Origin: Phycisphaerae bacterium
GTDB lineage: Bacteria > Chloroflexota > Anaerolineae > 4572-78 > J111
Reading direction: 5' to 3'
Length of the DNA: 64,000 nt
NCBI GenBank assembly: GCA_028285035.1
Contig: JANQQF010000167.1
Coordinates: 28,486 to 92,485 of the forward strand
Shown here in pieces: positions 36,146-43,630 of the stretch (within the stretch, counting starts at the first letter, position 1; every line of letters begins with the position of its first letter). The notes beneath the pieces were generated by a model that was not told where the DNA came from, did no database searches, and saw only the letters and a list, made by a program, of their open reading frames with translations. Position numbers and translations under genes: made by a program.

Positions 36146-37621
36146 ATGAAAAAGATTACCTTTATCACGACAACGACAAAAACAATTTTGATCCTGACGA
36201 TATTTTTATCCCTTGGTCTTGGCTTGGGTTTTGCTCAAGAGGCCACCCCCCCGGTTAATGTTTGTACAGCGGGGGCGGGCTGGATGGCCGAGTACAATCT
36301 CATTACCATTGAGGATCTCTCGACAAGCTCGGATGTTGAGGGGAAAACCTTTATGGGCGGGGATTTAACCAGTAGCACTTCTGCTAATTTTGCTAATCAG
36401 CTGAGCAGTATCTCTGCCATTTCGCCAACGTTGGAAATTGCGGGTATCGTGCAAAGCGGGAACCCGATCAATGTGAACAATGGCAGTGTGTTGGTTGATA
36501 ATGACAATACGGTTGTCTTTGCCTCGCCTAATGTGGGGTACGATATCAATGACCGTCGTTTTAATGTGAATGATGGCAATGACGGAGCTACGGCTGCAAC
36601 CGATAGCACCTTGTCCAGCAAGGCTGCCCAAATCAAGAGCGATTTAGAAGATTGGTCCAGTGCCTTGTCGGCGTTGACGGCCAACAACAGTGTGACCCCA
36701 CCCTCCGGCTCACCCGGCCCCTTTAACTTTAATGTCGATAACAAAGATGCCAACGGCGTGGCTGTGTTCAACATTGCCGACACTGATCTATTTGAAAACA
36801 GCAATGTCCAACAAATTGAGATCATCAACACCATTGATGCTGAGGTGATCATTATTAACGTTTCAGGCATCAGCGTCGATTGGAACTATAGCAATATGGT
36901 TGGCTCGTGGCTGACAGGGATCGATGGCCGCTCAAAAACAATCTGGAACTTCTACGAAGCAACCGCGATTGATTTGAATGCCAGAAACTTTATGGGCGCG
37001 CTGTTAGCCCCCTTCGCCTCAGTTAAAGCCCAAGCCAACATCGATGGGGCCACGGCGGTTAAAAGTCTGACCACCACCTCTGAGGTGCATTTGCCGCTCC
37101 TGGATTTCGATTGTGATGAGACTCCGACCCCAACACCAACCCCAACGGAGACCGCCACCCACACCCCAACCCCAACCGACACCCCGACGGCAACACCAAC
37201 ATCAACTCATACGCCGACTCCAACGGCCACACCAGATAACCCCGGTGAAATTACAATCATCAAGCGCACCAACCCGAGCGGAAAATCTGGTTTTGTTTTT
37301 GGCGGGCGGTTAGGCGACTTCACCTTGTCTGATGGTGGGTCCATCACCTTCAAGAATCTGGGTGAGGACGTGTATTCAGTTTATGAGGATAGCACATCCT
37401 TCCCCGATAGCTTCTGGAGCCTGCTGTATGTAATGTGTGAGGTTGAAGGCGGAAACACCTTCTTTCCCCCCGTGACCCAAACCAATGAGACGATTGGGGT
37501 GGATATTCCCCTGGTCGCTGGTCAAGAGTTGACTTGTACCTTCCAAAATGAGCGGGTGAATCACAGCGAAGGGGTTAACGAAACGGGCAGCAAGGTGTAC
37601 CTGCCGATTCTAGTGAAGTAA
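36146..37621 (+). CDS. Secreted choice-of-anchor A domain protein with TP-rich stalk
   Basis: A 491-residue exported protein. A signal peptide spans about residues 1-29 (cut near GFAQ). Residues 32-320 form a choice-of-anchor A domain: a start of AEYNLITIEDLSTSSDVEGKTFMGGDL, a central FNIADTDLF region and WNFYEATAIDLNARNFMGALLAPFASV. A Thr/Pro repeat stalk (about 328-364) follows, then a 120-residue module similar to the end of the upstream nuclease, ending in SKVYLPILVK. Likely displayed on the cell surface; the ligand is unknown. GAGGAAA precedes the ATG. The shared C-terminal module and shared 3' flank indicate duplication or a common anchoring system. Confidence 0.85.
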   Translation: MKKITFITTTTKTILILTIFLSLGLGLGFAQEATPPVNVCTAGAGWMAEYNLITIEDLSTSSDVEGKTFMGGDLTSSTSANFANQLSSISAISPTLEIAGIVQSGNPINVNNGSVLVDNDNTVVFASPNVGYDINDRRFNVNDGNDGATAATDSTLSSKAAQIKSDLEDWSSALSALTANNSVTPPSGSPGPFNFNVDNKDANGVAVFNIADTDLFENSNVQQIEIINTIDAEVIIINVSGISVDWNYSNMVGSWLTGIDGRSKTIWNFYEATAIDLNARNFMGALLAPFASVKAQANIDGATAVKSLTTTSEVHLPLLDFDCDETPTPTPTPTETATHTPTPTDTPTATPTSTHTPTPTATPDNPGEITIIKRTNPSGKSGFVFGGRLGDFTLSDGGSITFKNLGEDVYSVYEDSTSFPDSFWSLLYVMCEVEGGNTFFPPVTQTNETIGVDIPLVAGQELTCTFQNERVNHSEGVNETGSKVYLPILVK

Positions 37622-37652
37622 GATTTGTTTGAGTAAGTTGTTGTAACCCAAT

Positions 37653-37684
37653 GCGGGGGGACGATGGTCGTCTCTCCGCTTTTT
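37653..37684 (+). terminator. Intrinsic terminator after choice-of-anchor A gene
   Basis: GCGGGGGGACGA and TCGTCTCTCCGC pair with G-U wobbles around a TGG loop, followed by TTTTT. Its flank (TTTGAGTAAGTTGT, TAACCCAA) matches the flank of the terminator at 35806-35839. Confidence 0.8.
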
Positions 37685-37700
37685 GTTTCTCCCTGATGCT

Positions 37701-37800
37701 GGGATTTATCCTTGTGGTCACCTAAAGCCGGGTAAGCACAAGGCTTTCCCCTACAAATGCCCAAAAATGTAGGAACATCCTTTGTGGGTGCCCAACCTGG
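37701..37800. repeat. Degenerate copies of the TGTAGGG...CCCTACA repeat
   Basis: Contains ATCCTTGTGGT, AAGGCTTTCCCCTACA and a further ATGTAGGAACATCCTTTGTGGGTGCCC, which match segments of the element at 35857-35930. No gene is present between the terminator and the CYTH stop. Confidence 0.5.
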
Positions 37801-37803
37801 GAT

Positions 37804-38496
37804 TTACAAAATCGCCTCTAACCCACGAGCATATTTTGATAGCTGACTGGGCGTGATTTGGGTAGGGAATAAAGCTTTAAGGTCGGTTGAGAGCTGGGCC
37901 AAGATTGCCTCTGATGACTGATCACCTTTTGTTTCTATCTCGATCTCCGTGAAGGGGTTGCTGTTTTCTCCGGTGGAGTAAATCACATTATCAATGGACA
38001 ACTCGGCGACAACATTGTCATTCGTATCGTAGATCAAGCGAACAGTGCGCTGATTTTTGGCGGCAAACAGTTTGAGAAACCCCCAACTGGTGAAGACGCC
38101 CTCCACGCCAACGCGTAGCAGGTCGATGTCATCAAATCCCGCAGTATGTAACTTCTGGCTGGCCAGCGTTTGCCAAATCTGCTTGAGCAAATCATTGGTC
38201 GGCTCCCCTTCAAGCTCAATGCGTTTGAAAGTGCCATCAGTTTCGGCGGCTACGCCTTTTTTCAATTTCAGGGTCACTAGATAGTCGGTGTCATTCACCA
38301 GCCGGGTGCGCAGGCCCCCTTTGATTGCTTCCAAGTCGCGTTGGTCGGTGTCAAAGTAGGTGTCGAGGTTGATGACTTGTTTTGCTGACCCTAGCTTGAA
38401 ATCCCCTAGCGAGTTGAGGGAGGTCAGGGTCTCGATGACTGTTTTGACCTCATCTTGAATAATTTCAAATTTGGCTTCGATTTCGGTGATTGTCAT
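37804..38496 (-). CDS. CYTH domain protein
   Basis: A 230-residue triphosphate-tunnel-type protein. The N-terminal EIEAKF gives the diagnostic ExExK motif (residues 5-9). Further basic and acidic strands follow as expected for the tunnel: LDTYFDTDQRDLEAIKGGLRTRL, YLVTLKLKKG, VRLIYDTN, VAELSIDNV and FTEIEIETKGD. Family members are adenylate cyclases or inorganic/thiamine triphosphatases; which activity applies cannot be told. It is monocistronic. Confidence 0.9.
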   Translation of the reverse strand: MTITEIEAKFEIIQDEVKTVIETLTSLNSLGDFKLGSAKQVINLDTYFDTDQRDLEAIKGGLRTRLVNDTDYLVTLKLKKGVAAETDGTFKRIELEGEPTNDLLKQIWQTLASQKLHTAGFDDIDLLRVGVEGVFTSWGFLKLFAAKNQRTVRLIYDTNDNVVAELSIDNVIYSTGENSNPFTEIEIETKGDQSSEAILAQLSTDLKALFPTQITPSQLSKYARGLEAIL

Positions 38497-38665
38497 TGTT
38501 TGTCCTTAGGTGCTGTAATTAATGCAGAAATGTATTTCGCCTAGGTACATCTTCAACCGACACGTTTGATAGGACACGGAAAGTAGGGGAATCAGGGAAA
38601 ATGTAACTCCGTGTCTTCCGTGTTTTCCGCGTACAAAAGCTGTTTCCGTATACCCGTAGTCTGGA

Positions 38666-39334
38666 TTAATACCGCCCTACCTCAATGGGCGTTTCTTCTG
38701 AGATGTGGCGTAATCGATCTGCGTAACGGGTCAATTGTGCTGCACGCTCCTCATTGCTCATTCGGGTGGGACCATAAACGATCTGTGGGGCGAGCACCTC
38801 AAACCCGACGAACTCCAACATGCCTCGGTGGATGGGGCGCAAAATGCCAGCGATATCGCCGTTGTTGCCATCGGCCAGATAGGTTACCTCTGGCCCACCC
38901 GTAGTCAATGATAATAGGGCGCGTTTGCCTTTAAAGACGCCGGTATCATACACTCGTCCACCGCCGTAGGTACGGCCCATCGCAAAGACCCGATCCACCC
39001 AGCCTTTGAGCGCTGCGGGTAGGCCAAACCACCACAGTGGGAATTGCCAGATCATCAGATCGCACCATTCAATTTTCTGAATCTCCGCTTCAATATCTGC
39101 CACAAAACCATTCATTTCGGTGGCGTGCATTTCTTCAAGCTGCGGTTTGAAGTAATCGGCATCTTTGACCGTGGTAAAGGTTTTACGACTGGAAACAGGA
39201 TCAAATTGCATTGCCTGTAAATCAGACTGTTTGACCTCGTGCCCAGCCTCGCGGAAGGTTTCGCTCGCGGTGTGGAACATTGCCCCGTTAAAACTTTTTG
39301 GCTCGGGATGCCAATAGACAATAAATATTTTCAT
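38666..39334 (-). CDS. NAD(P)H-dependent quinone reductase / flavodoxin-like oxidoreductase
   Basis: A 222-residue flavodoxin-fold protein. It begins MKIFIVYWHPEPKSFNGAM, the FMN/FAD phosphate-binding loop of the NQO1/MdaB/KefF family. DLMIWQFPLWWFGLPAALKGWVDRVFAMGRTYGGG is the characteristic flavin-binding central segment. The LSLTTGG motif follows. It probably reduces quinones with two electrons from NAD(P)H in the cytosol. The gene is isolated; an IR repeat lies upstream. Confidence 0.9.
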   Translation of the reverse strand: MKIFIVYWHPEPKSFNGAMFHTASETFREAGHEVKQSDLQAMQFDPVSSRKTFTTVKDADYFKPQLEEMHATEMNGFVADIEAEIQKIEWCDLMIWQFPLWWFGLPAALKGWVDRVFAMGRTYGGGRVYDTGVFKGKRALLSLTTGGPEVTYLADGNNGDIAGILRPIHRGMLEFVGFEVLAPQIVYGPTRMSNEERAAQLTRYADRLRHISEETPIEVGRY

Positions 39335-39376
39335 AAAATCTCCTGCAAACTTATTTGGTCAGGACTGACGCAAAAC

Positions 39377-39443
39377 GTTGATTGAGCCTGTCGAAATCAA
39401 TGTTGGCGGGGTAAAATGTCTGGTTTCGACAAGCTCAACCGAG
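39377..39443. repeat. Inverted repeat with TTGAGCTTGTCGAAA motif
   Basis: GTTGATTGAGCCTGTCGAAA (39377-39396) and the reverse complement of TTTCGACAAGCTCAACC (39424-39440) pair imperfectly. This motif is a commonly dispersed intergenic element in many bacteria. No gene lies in the gap. Confidence 0.5.
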
Positions 39444-39479
39444 ATTTTGCCTGTATTCTGCGTAGACCCTGTGCTGGTT

Positions 39480-40247
39480 TTAAAGATCTTTTATACCCTT
39501 AATTCTGACAACACAAGATTCCGAGTCTCGGCTGAAGGTGTCACCGTAATCTGATACATCCTGAGCGACCCGGTTTAGCCCTGTTTCATAATCTCGGTCA
39601 GATAATGCAATAAAATGTGACGTGCGGTAGCGTTGCTGGGCAAATTCTAGAAAGGCCTTGATTGGTTCTTTTGTTGCGCGGCGCTGGTGCTCGACTTGAA
39701 TATTTTGATAGCCAATTTGTTGCATCAAGGCTTGAAATTCTGGTACGGGAATAAAATCTTGATGATCCATCGCTTGGGCTTCGGGGAAGTAGTGATAGAG
39801 AATCCAGTTGGGCATCGACCAGGGATCAATGTTGGTCATCACAAATTGACCACCGGGCTTGAGCACGCGATACACCTCGGCGACCATCTGCTCTTTTTGC
39901 TGGATATGGGGGTAGGAAAATTGATTGGTGGCGTAGTTGATACAATTTGATGGAAGGGGCAATTTAGCGCCATCACCTTGTGTCCAATTGATGGCAGGAT
40001 TACGGTGGTGGGCTTCTCGTAACATTCCGCCAAACAAATCGATGCCAAGCATTTGTATTTCGGGAAATTGATTTCGATTGGCGTGCAACTGTTTGCCCGT
40101 CCCGCACCCTACATCGAGCACGGTGAAATCAGATTGTGCATTCTCAGACAAAGTCTCGAAATAGGCGATCAAATTAGCATCAACCTGATGGTCTCGGGCT
40201 GGTTCATCATACAAATGGGCAATTTGATCGTAGTTGACTCTTTGCAT
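39480..40247 (-). CDS. Class I SAM-dependent methyltransferase
   Basis: A 255-residue methyltransferase of the UbiE/Methyltransf_11 type. The ATG at 40247 has GAGGGG upstream and starts MQRVNYDQIAHLYDEPARDH, a typical N-terminus; a frame extending to 40499 would overlap the YdeI gene. Motif I is FTVLDVGCGTGKQLHANR, post-I IQMLGIDLFGGML, and VLKPGGQFVMTNIDPWSM is motif III. The stop lies at the end of the operon; it starts 13 bases after the YdeI-like gene. Substrate unknown. Confidence 0.88.
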   Translation of the reverse strand: MQRVNYDQIAHLYDEPARDHQVDANLIAYFETLSENAQSDFTVLDVGCGTGKQLHANRNQFPEIQMLGIDLFGGMLREAHHRNPAINWTQGDGAKLPLPSNCINYATNQFSYPHIQQKEQMVAEVYRVLKPGGQFVMTNIDPWSMPNWILYHYFPEAQAMDHQDFIPVPEFQALMQQIGYQNIQVEHQRRATKEPIKAFLEFAQQRYRTSHFIALSDRDYETGLNRVAQDVSDYGDTFSRDSESCVVRIKGIKDL

Positions 40248-40260
40248 AATTGCCCCTCTT

Positions 40261-40842
40261 CTATTTTCGCCACTGATTGGCCCGAATGTTATCTTGGGCC
40301 AAACGAGCTGTTTCCTCAACGCGTTTGGCTCGGGTGGGGGCACGTTTGGCGTTGGCAATCCACTCCAAAATGCCCCGTTTGACCGAACGTGGAAAAGCCT
40401 CAAAATTTTGTTGAGCGTCGCTGTAAGCCGCGAAGGCCCCAGCCAAATCATCGGGGATTTCCAGATTTTCGATGGCATCGAGCGCACTCCACGAGCCATC
40501 AGCCTTGGCTGCTTCGATTTTAGTCAAGCCCGCTTCGGTCATCAGGCCTGCTGCCATCATCTTCTCGATGCGTTCCTTGTTCACCCTCGACCAGCCGCTG
40601 CCTGTCTTGCGCGGTGCCATCCACAACATCGTGCGATCGTCATCCAGCCGACGGGGCAGGCTGTCAATCCAACCAAAACAGATCGCTTCCTCAACCACCT
40701 CATCGTAGGAAACATATTTATCCCCACAATGCTTTTTGAAGGTAACCAGCCAAATACCCTCATCTCGCTGGTGATTGGTTTCTAGCCAAGCCCGCCACTC
40801 ACTGCGCTTTTCGATTTGAACCTGTTCTTTGTCTTTAGCCAT
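40261..40842 (-). CDS. YdeI/OmpD-associated family protein
   Basis: A 193-residue protein of the YdeI (bacteriocin-protection) family. EEAICFGWIDSLPRRLDDDRTMLWMAPRKTGSGWSRVNKERIEKM is the diagnostic region, and the C-terminal half has YSDAQQNFEAFPRSVKRGILEWIANAKRAPTRAKRVEETARLA. The start at 40842 (MAKDKEQ) is preferred to an upstream Met because a GCAGG sequence lies at ribosome-binding distance. The biochemical role of the family is unclear. It is co-directional with and 13 bases from the methyltransferase. Confidence 0.87.
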   Translation of the reverse strand: MAKDKEQVQIEKRSEWRAWLETNHQRDEGIWLVTFKKHCGDKYVSYDEVVEEAICFGWIDSLPRRLDDDRTMLWMAPRKTGSGWSRVNKERIEKMMAAGLMTEAGLTKIEAAKADGSWSALDAIENLEIPDDLAGAFAAYSDAQQNFEAFPRSVKRGILEWIANAKRAPTRAKRVEETARLAQDNIRANQWRK

Positions 40843-40872
40843 TGTGTTAAACCTGCTTCTAAGAAATACCAA

Positions 40873-40925
40873 TGTAATACAGGCTTCTAGCCTGTCAATG
40901 CGCAGGCAAGGATGCCTACGTTACA
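40873..40925. repeat. TGTAA-ACAGGCTTCTAGCCT repeat, copy A
   Basis: TGTAATACAGGCTTCTAGCC, CAGGCAAGGATGCCTACG and TTACA. Ends are complementary (TGTAA/TTACA) with internal complementary AGGC motifs. Two further copies lie at 43535-43606 (reverse) and 53493-53545. Confidence 0.7.
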
Positions 40926-41074
40926 CTATTATTCTAGTTATTGATATATTTCGCGAACAGGCCTAAATTTTAATCCAACAAAATATCACGGTCAAACTAA
41001 TGCTGGTACGCCCTGCATTCAACCCCTCCATTCTTCCAATCTTTCACCCTTCCAAACTCTTCCAAAATTGGGGG

Positions 41075-41105
41075 TTGACTCTAAAGCAACTTTAGAGTGT
41101 ATACT
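41075..41105 (+). promoter_or_regulatory. MerR-type promoter with overlapping palindromic operator
   Basis: TTGACT (41075-41080) and TATACT (41100-41105) are separated by 19 bases, the over-long spacer characteristic of MerR-activated promoters. A perfect palindrome, ACTCTAAAG-CAA-CTTTAGAGT (41078-41098), fills the spacer. The MerR-family gene starts 40 bases downstream, so the promoter is probably autoregulated and drives the whole downstream operon. Confidence 0.85.
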
Positions 41106-41145
41106 AGGGCCATCAAATCAAGATGATGTAAATGAGGTAAACAAA

Positions 41146-41997
41146 ATGTTCAGAATTGGTGAGTTTTCAAAAATCGCCCAGACACCAATTAGCCAATTAC
41201 GATACTACGATCAAATCGGCCTGTTCCAACCAGCCCATACCGATCAGTTCACCAGCTATCGCTACTACAGTGTCGATCAACTGCCCGACCTGAATCGGAT
41301 TTTAGCCCTGAAAGAGTTGGGTCTGACCTTGGACCAGATCAAGCGGATGGTGCTGGATAATGTCACTGCCGAGGAAATTCGGGGAATGCTGGCCTTGCAA
41401 AAAGCTCAAGCCGAACAGGCGGTGCGGGATGAGATCAATCGGCTACGGATTATTGAAGCGCGGCTGCAACAAGTTGAGCAGCAAGGGACGATGAGCCAGG
41501 ATGACGTTATTTTGAAATCAGTGCCCGCCCAGCCCTTCTATTCTGTCCGCAATACCCTACCCAATTTGTTTGACGGGGTGATGGTGATGGGCGAGTTGAT
41601 GCAATTTGTCCCGACTCACGTCGGCCAGAAGCGAATGGGACACCTCGCTGTTGTTGTGCACGGAGACGCCTTTCGGATCGAAAAAGCTGATATCGAAATG
41701 GGCTTTTTCCTCAATGACGCCGTCGATGCCCCACTGATGTTACCGAGCGGGAATGAAGCGAAGATGCGTATTCTGCCTGCTGAAGAGCAGGTCATCTCAG
41801 CCGTACGGATTGGGCCTTTTGAAAACGGGTACAACAGTTATGCCCAGTTGGGCCGCTGGGTCGAGGCCAATGGCTTTCAATTCACTGGCCCCGCCCGTGA
41901 GATTTTTATCGAGCCACCCCGCCCAGACGATCAATCAAACACGGTCTGTGAAATCCAATTTCCGGTGGCAACTGCCCAGCCTTCAATTGCGGCGTAG
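41146..41997 (+). CDS. MerR family regulator with GyrI-like effector domain
   Basis: A 283-residue regulator. The MerR HTH occupies residues 1-70 (MFRIGEFSKIAQTPISQLRYYDQIGLFQPAHTDQFTSYRYYSVDQLPDLNRILALKELGLTLDQI in pieces), followed by a coiled-coil dimerisation helix. The C-terminal half (about 125-280) is a GyrI/AraC-effector-binding domain (VSAVRIGPFENGYNSYAQLGRWVEANGFQ and REIFIEPP), as in BmrR, which senses hydrophobic or cationic drugs. The ATG at 41146 lies 40 bases from the -10 box. It heads an operon with two SRPBCC proteins and a tautomerase. Confidence 0.92.
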   Translation: MFRIGEFSKIAQTPISQLRYYDQIGLFQPAHTDQFTSYRYYSVDQLPDLNRILALKELGLTLDQIKRMVLDNVTAEEIRGMLALQKAQAEQAVRDEINRLRIIEARLQQVEQQGTMSQDDVILKSVPAQPFYSVRNTLPNLFDGVMVMGELMQFVPTHVGQKRMGHLAVVVHGDAFRIEKADIEMGFFLNDAVDAPLMLPSGNEAKMRILPAEEQVISAVRIGPFENGYNSYAQLGRWVEANGFQFTGPAREIFIEPPRPDDQSNTVCEIQFPVATAQPSIAA

Positions 41998-42106
41998 TCA
42001 ATCACGTAAACTTCCTGGGATAACGGCCGTATCCAGAGTTTTTCCAAACAAGATACAATCAAATATTACTGTAAAAATAACCAATTTAGTTATGGAGGTA
42101 TTTCTT

Positions 42107-42595
42107 ATGTCTATCGAAGCAACACTGATCGAAAAATCTATGGTAAATGCATCTGCCGACGCTGTATGGGACATTGTTGGCCCGGGCTATGGCGACTACG
42201 AACGATGGGCCTCATTGTTGGACAGTACAGATGCGTCAATGACTGAGGATGGCGTCGGCTCAACCCGGGTCTGTAGCACCTCACTTGGTGACTTTAATGA
42301 AACGGTATTGGCCTACAATGAAGCGGCACGACACATCGCTTATCAAGCTGAGGGGCTTCCCCCGATTGTGACCAAGGCTGTGAACAACTGGATTGTCACT
42401 CCGGAGGGTGAAAACCAAAGTTCGGTTCAAATTCGCTTTGAGTTAGAGTTTGTCGATGCGGCCCCAGCAGAAGCTCAGGAGCAGGTTAAAGCCCAATTTG
42501 GCGGAGCTTTGAAGATGAGCCTTGAAGAATTGGTTCACTTTGCCGAAACAGGTGAACCCCATCCCCGTAAAGTTGCAGCAATGCAAGCTGCTTAG
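42107..42595 (+). CDS. SRPBCC (polyketide cyclase/START-like) family protein, first of a tandem pair
   Basis: A 162-residue START/Bet v 1-fold protein. The ATG at 42107 with GGAGG eight bases upstream is preferred to a long upstream frame that overlaps the MerR gene. It begins MSIEATLIEKSMVNASADAVWDIVG, and continues with VGSTRVCSTSLGDFNETV. It ends LVHFAETGEPHPRKVAAMQ, closely parallel to the next gene's YAETDKIHPRKLEQL. The pair is an internal duplication. It may bind a small hydrophobic ligand sensed by the MerR regulator. Confidence 0.85.
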   Translation: MSIEATLIEKSMVNASADAVWDIVGPGYGDYERWASLLDSTDASMTEDGVGSTRVCSTSLGDFNETVLAYNEAARHIAYQAEGLPPIVTKAVNNWIVTPEGENQSSVQIRFELEFVDAAPAEAQEQVKAQFGGALKMSLEELVHFAETGEPHPRKVAAMQAA

Positions 42596-42642
42596 TCTAA
42601 TAAAAAATAACTTAATTAAATTATTATTGAAAGGATTTTAAA

Positions 42643-43146
42643 ATGGACGTTATTCGAAAAATTACAATCAATGCCTCTGCTGAGAGAATGTGGAAAATTT
42701 TGGCGGACGATTATGACAAAGTGGGCGAGTGGACCAGCCAGATTGAACAGTCCACCTCTAATCCAGACCTACCTGTTGGTGAGGGACGGGTATGTACTAC
42801 CCCCGGCTTTGGTGATGTCAAGGAAACAATTACCCAGTTTGATGAAACCCGCCGGATGTTTAGCTACGCCGCCGATATTCAGAAGATGCCATTTTTTGTC
42901 CGAGCGATGGGCAACACCTGGCAGGTTGAGCCAAAAGGCCCGAACCAATCAATCGTGCATATGCACCTTGAAGGCAAGCTCCTTCCTGTTTTTGCCCAGC
43001 TGATGGGACCATTGATGAAAAAGCAGATGGTCAAAACCGTCGATATCCTCTTGGAAGAGCTGAAGTATTACGCCGAGACTGACAAAATTCATCCTCGCAA
43101 GCTGGAGCAGTTGAGCCAACTTAACGCCAAACCGTTGGCGGCGTAA
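42643..43146 (+). CDS. SRPBCC family protein, second of a tandem pair
   Basis: A 167-residue paralogue of the preceding protein. It begins MDVIRKITINASAERMWKILADDYDKVGEWTSQIE and has VGEGRVCTTPGFGDVKETITQFDE, aligning with VGSTRVCSTSLGDFNETVLAYNE of the first copy. Hydrophobic, Met-rich residues near GKLLPVFAQLMGPLMKKQMVK line the C-terminal helix. The gap between the two copies is 47 bases and AAGGA precedes the ATG. Function unknown; ligand-binding or cyclase-like activity is possible. Confidence 0.85.
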   Translation: MDVIRKITINASAERMWKILADDYDKVGEWTSQIEQSTSNPDLPVGEGRVCTTPGFGDVKETITQFDETRRMFSYAADIQKMPFFVRAMGNTWQVEPKGPNQSIVHMHLEGKLLPVFAQLMGPLMKKQMVKTVDILLEELKYYAETDKIHPRKLEQLSQLNAKPLAA

Positions 43147-43244
43147 TTACAGGTATGTGGATAATCAGGCAGTTCCTAAACGGGCTGCCTGTTCCAAAAA
43201 TATTCAAATCAAATCAATTCAACTTATCTAATAGGAGACAAATT

Positions 43245-43442
43245 ATGCCTACAATTAAAGTAACTATTCCAAAGGATGCCTGGTCAAAAGAAGAAAAGGG
43301 CAAAATTGCCGTTAAATTGACGGATGCCCTCAATGAAGTGGCCCAGGAAGTGGGTAAGGGTGATCTTAAGCAGTACATCAACACTCACATTGAGGAAACG
43401 GCTGAAGGCGGCTATGCCGTCGGTGGCAATGTAGTCGGCTAA
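43245..43442 (+). CDS. 4-oxalocrotonate tautomerase family protein
   Basis: A 65-residue small tautomerase. After Met removal the chain begins with Pro (MPTIKVTIPKDAWSKEEKGKIAVKLT), the catalytic base of the family; the ATG at 43245 has GGAG seven bases upstream and is the only start that puts Pro at position 2. The C-terminal part reads LKQYINTHIEETAEGGYAVGG. The usual Arg11/Arg39 pair of 4-oxalocrotonate tautomerase is not obvious, so the substrate may differ. It closes the MerR-driven operon; a strong terminator lies 11 bases downstream. Confidence 0.85.
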   Translation: MPTIKVTIPKDAWSKEEKGKIAVKLTDALNEVAQEVGKGDLKQYINTHIEETAEGGYAVGGNVVG

Positions 43443-43453
43443 ATAAAAGCTTG

Positions 43454-43490
43454 GGCCTACCGGGGACAACGTCCTCGGTAGGCCATTTTT
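43454..43490 (+). terminator. Intrinsic terminator of MerR operon
   Basis: GGCCTACCGGGGAC and GTCCTCGGTAGGCC pair over 14 positions with one wobble around an AAC loop, followed by ATTTTT. Confidence 0.88.
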
Positions 43491-43534
43491 AATGGGGTGT
43501 GATAGAAGCAGGCTTCGATAACAAGCGATGAAAA

Positions 43535-43606
43535 TGTATCGTAGGCAGGAGTCTCTGTCTCGGCATCCCTGCCTGCGAACGGATAGGCTAGAAGCCTGTG
43601 TTATAA
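43535..43606. repeat. TGTAA-ACAGGCTTCTAGCCT repeat, copy B (reverse)
   Basis: Reads TGTATCGTAGGCAGG, GCATCCCTGCCTGCG, AGGCTAGAAGCCTGTG and TTATA, i.e. the reverse orientation of copies at 40873 and 53493, with an extra internal CAGGAGTCTCTGTCTCGG stretch. Confidence 0.65.
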
Positions 43607-43630
43607 CGCTATTTTTGATGGAGGTATATG

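Noticed and set aside
36952..37182. Val/Gly-rich minus-strand frame opposite the Thr/Pro stalk
   Set aside because: It is the antisense of a low-complexity ACC/CCA repeat coding for the stalk of the choice-of-anchor A protein.
37113..37313. CRISPR-like regular repeat in the Thr/Pro region
   Set aside because: The periodicity is codon-level (ACC CCA) in a protein stalk, without spacers or conserved repeat units.
41753..42106. 118-residue N-terminal extension of the first SRPBCC protein
   Set aside because: It overlaps the end of the MerR gene in another frame and is Arg/Ser-rich; the ATG at 42107 has a strong GGAGG site and begins at the domain boundary.
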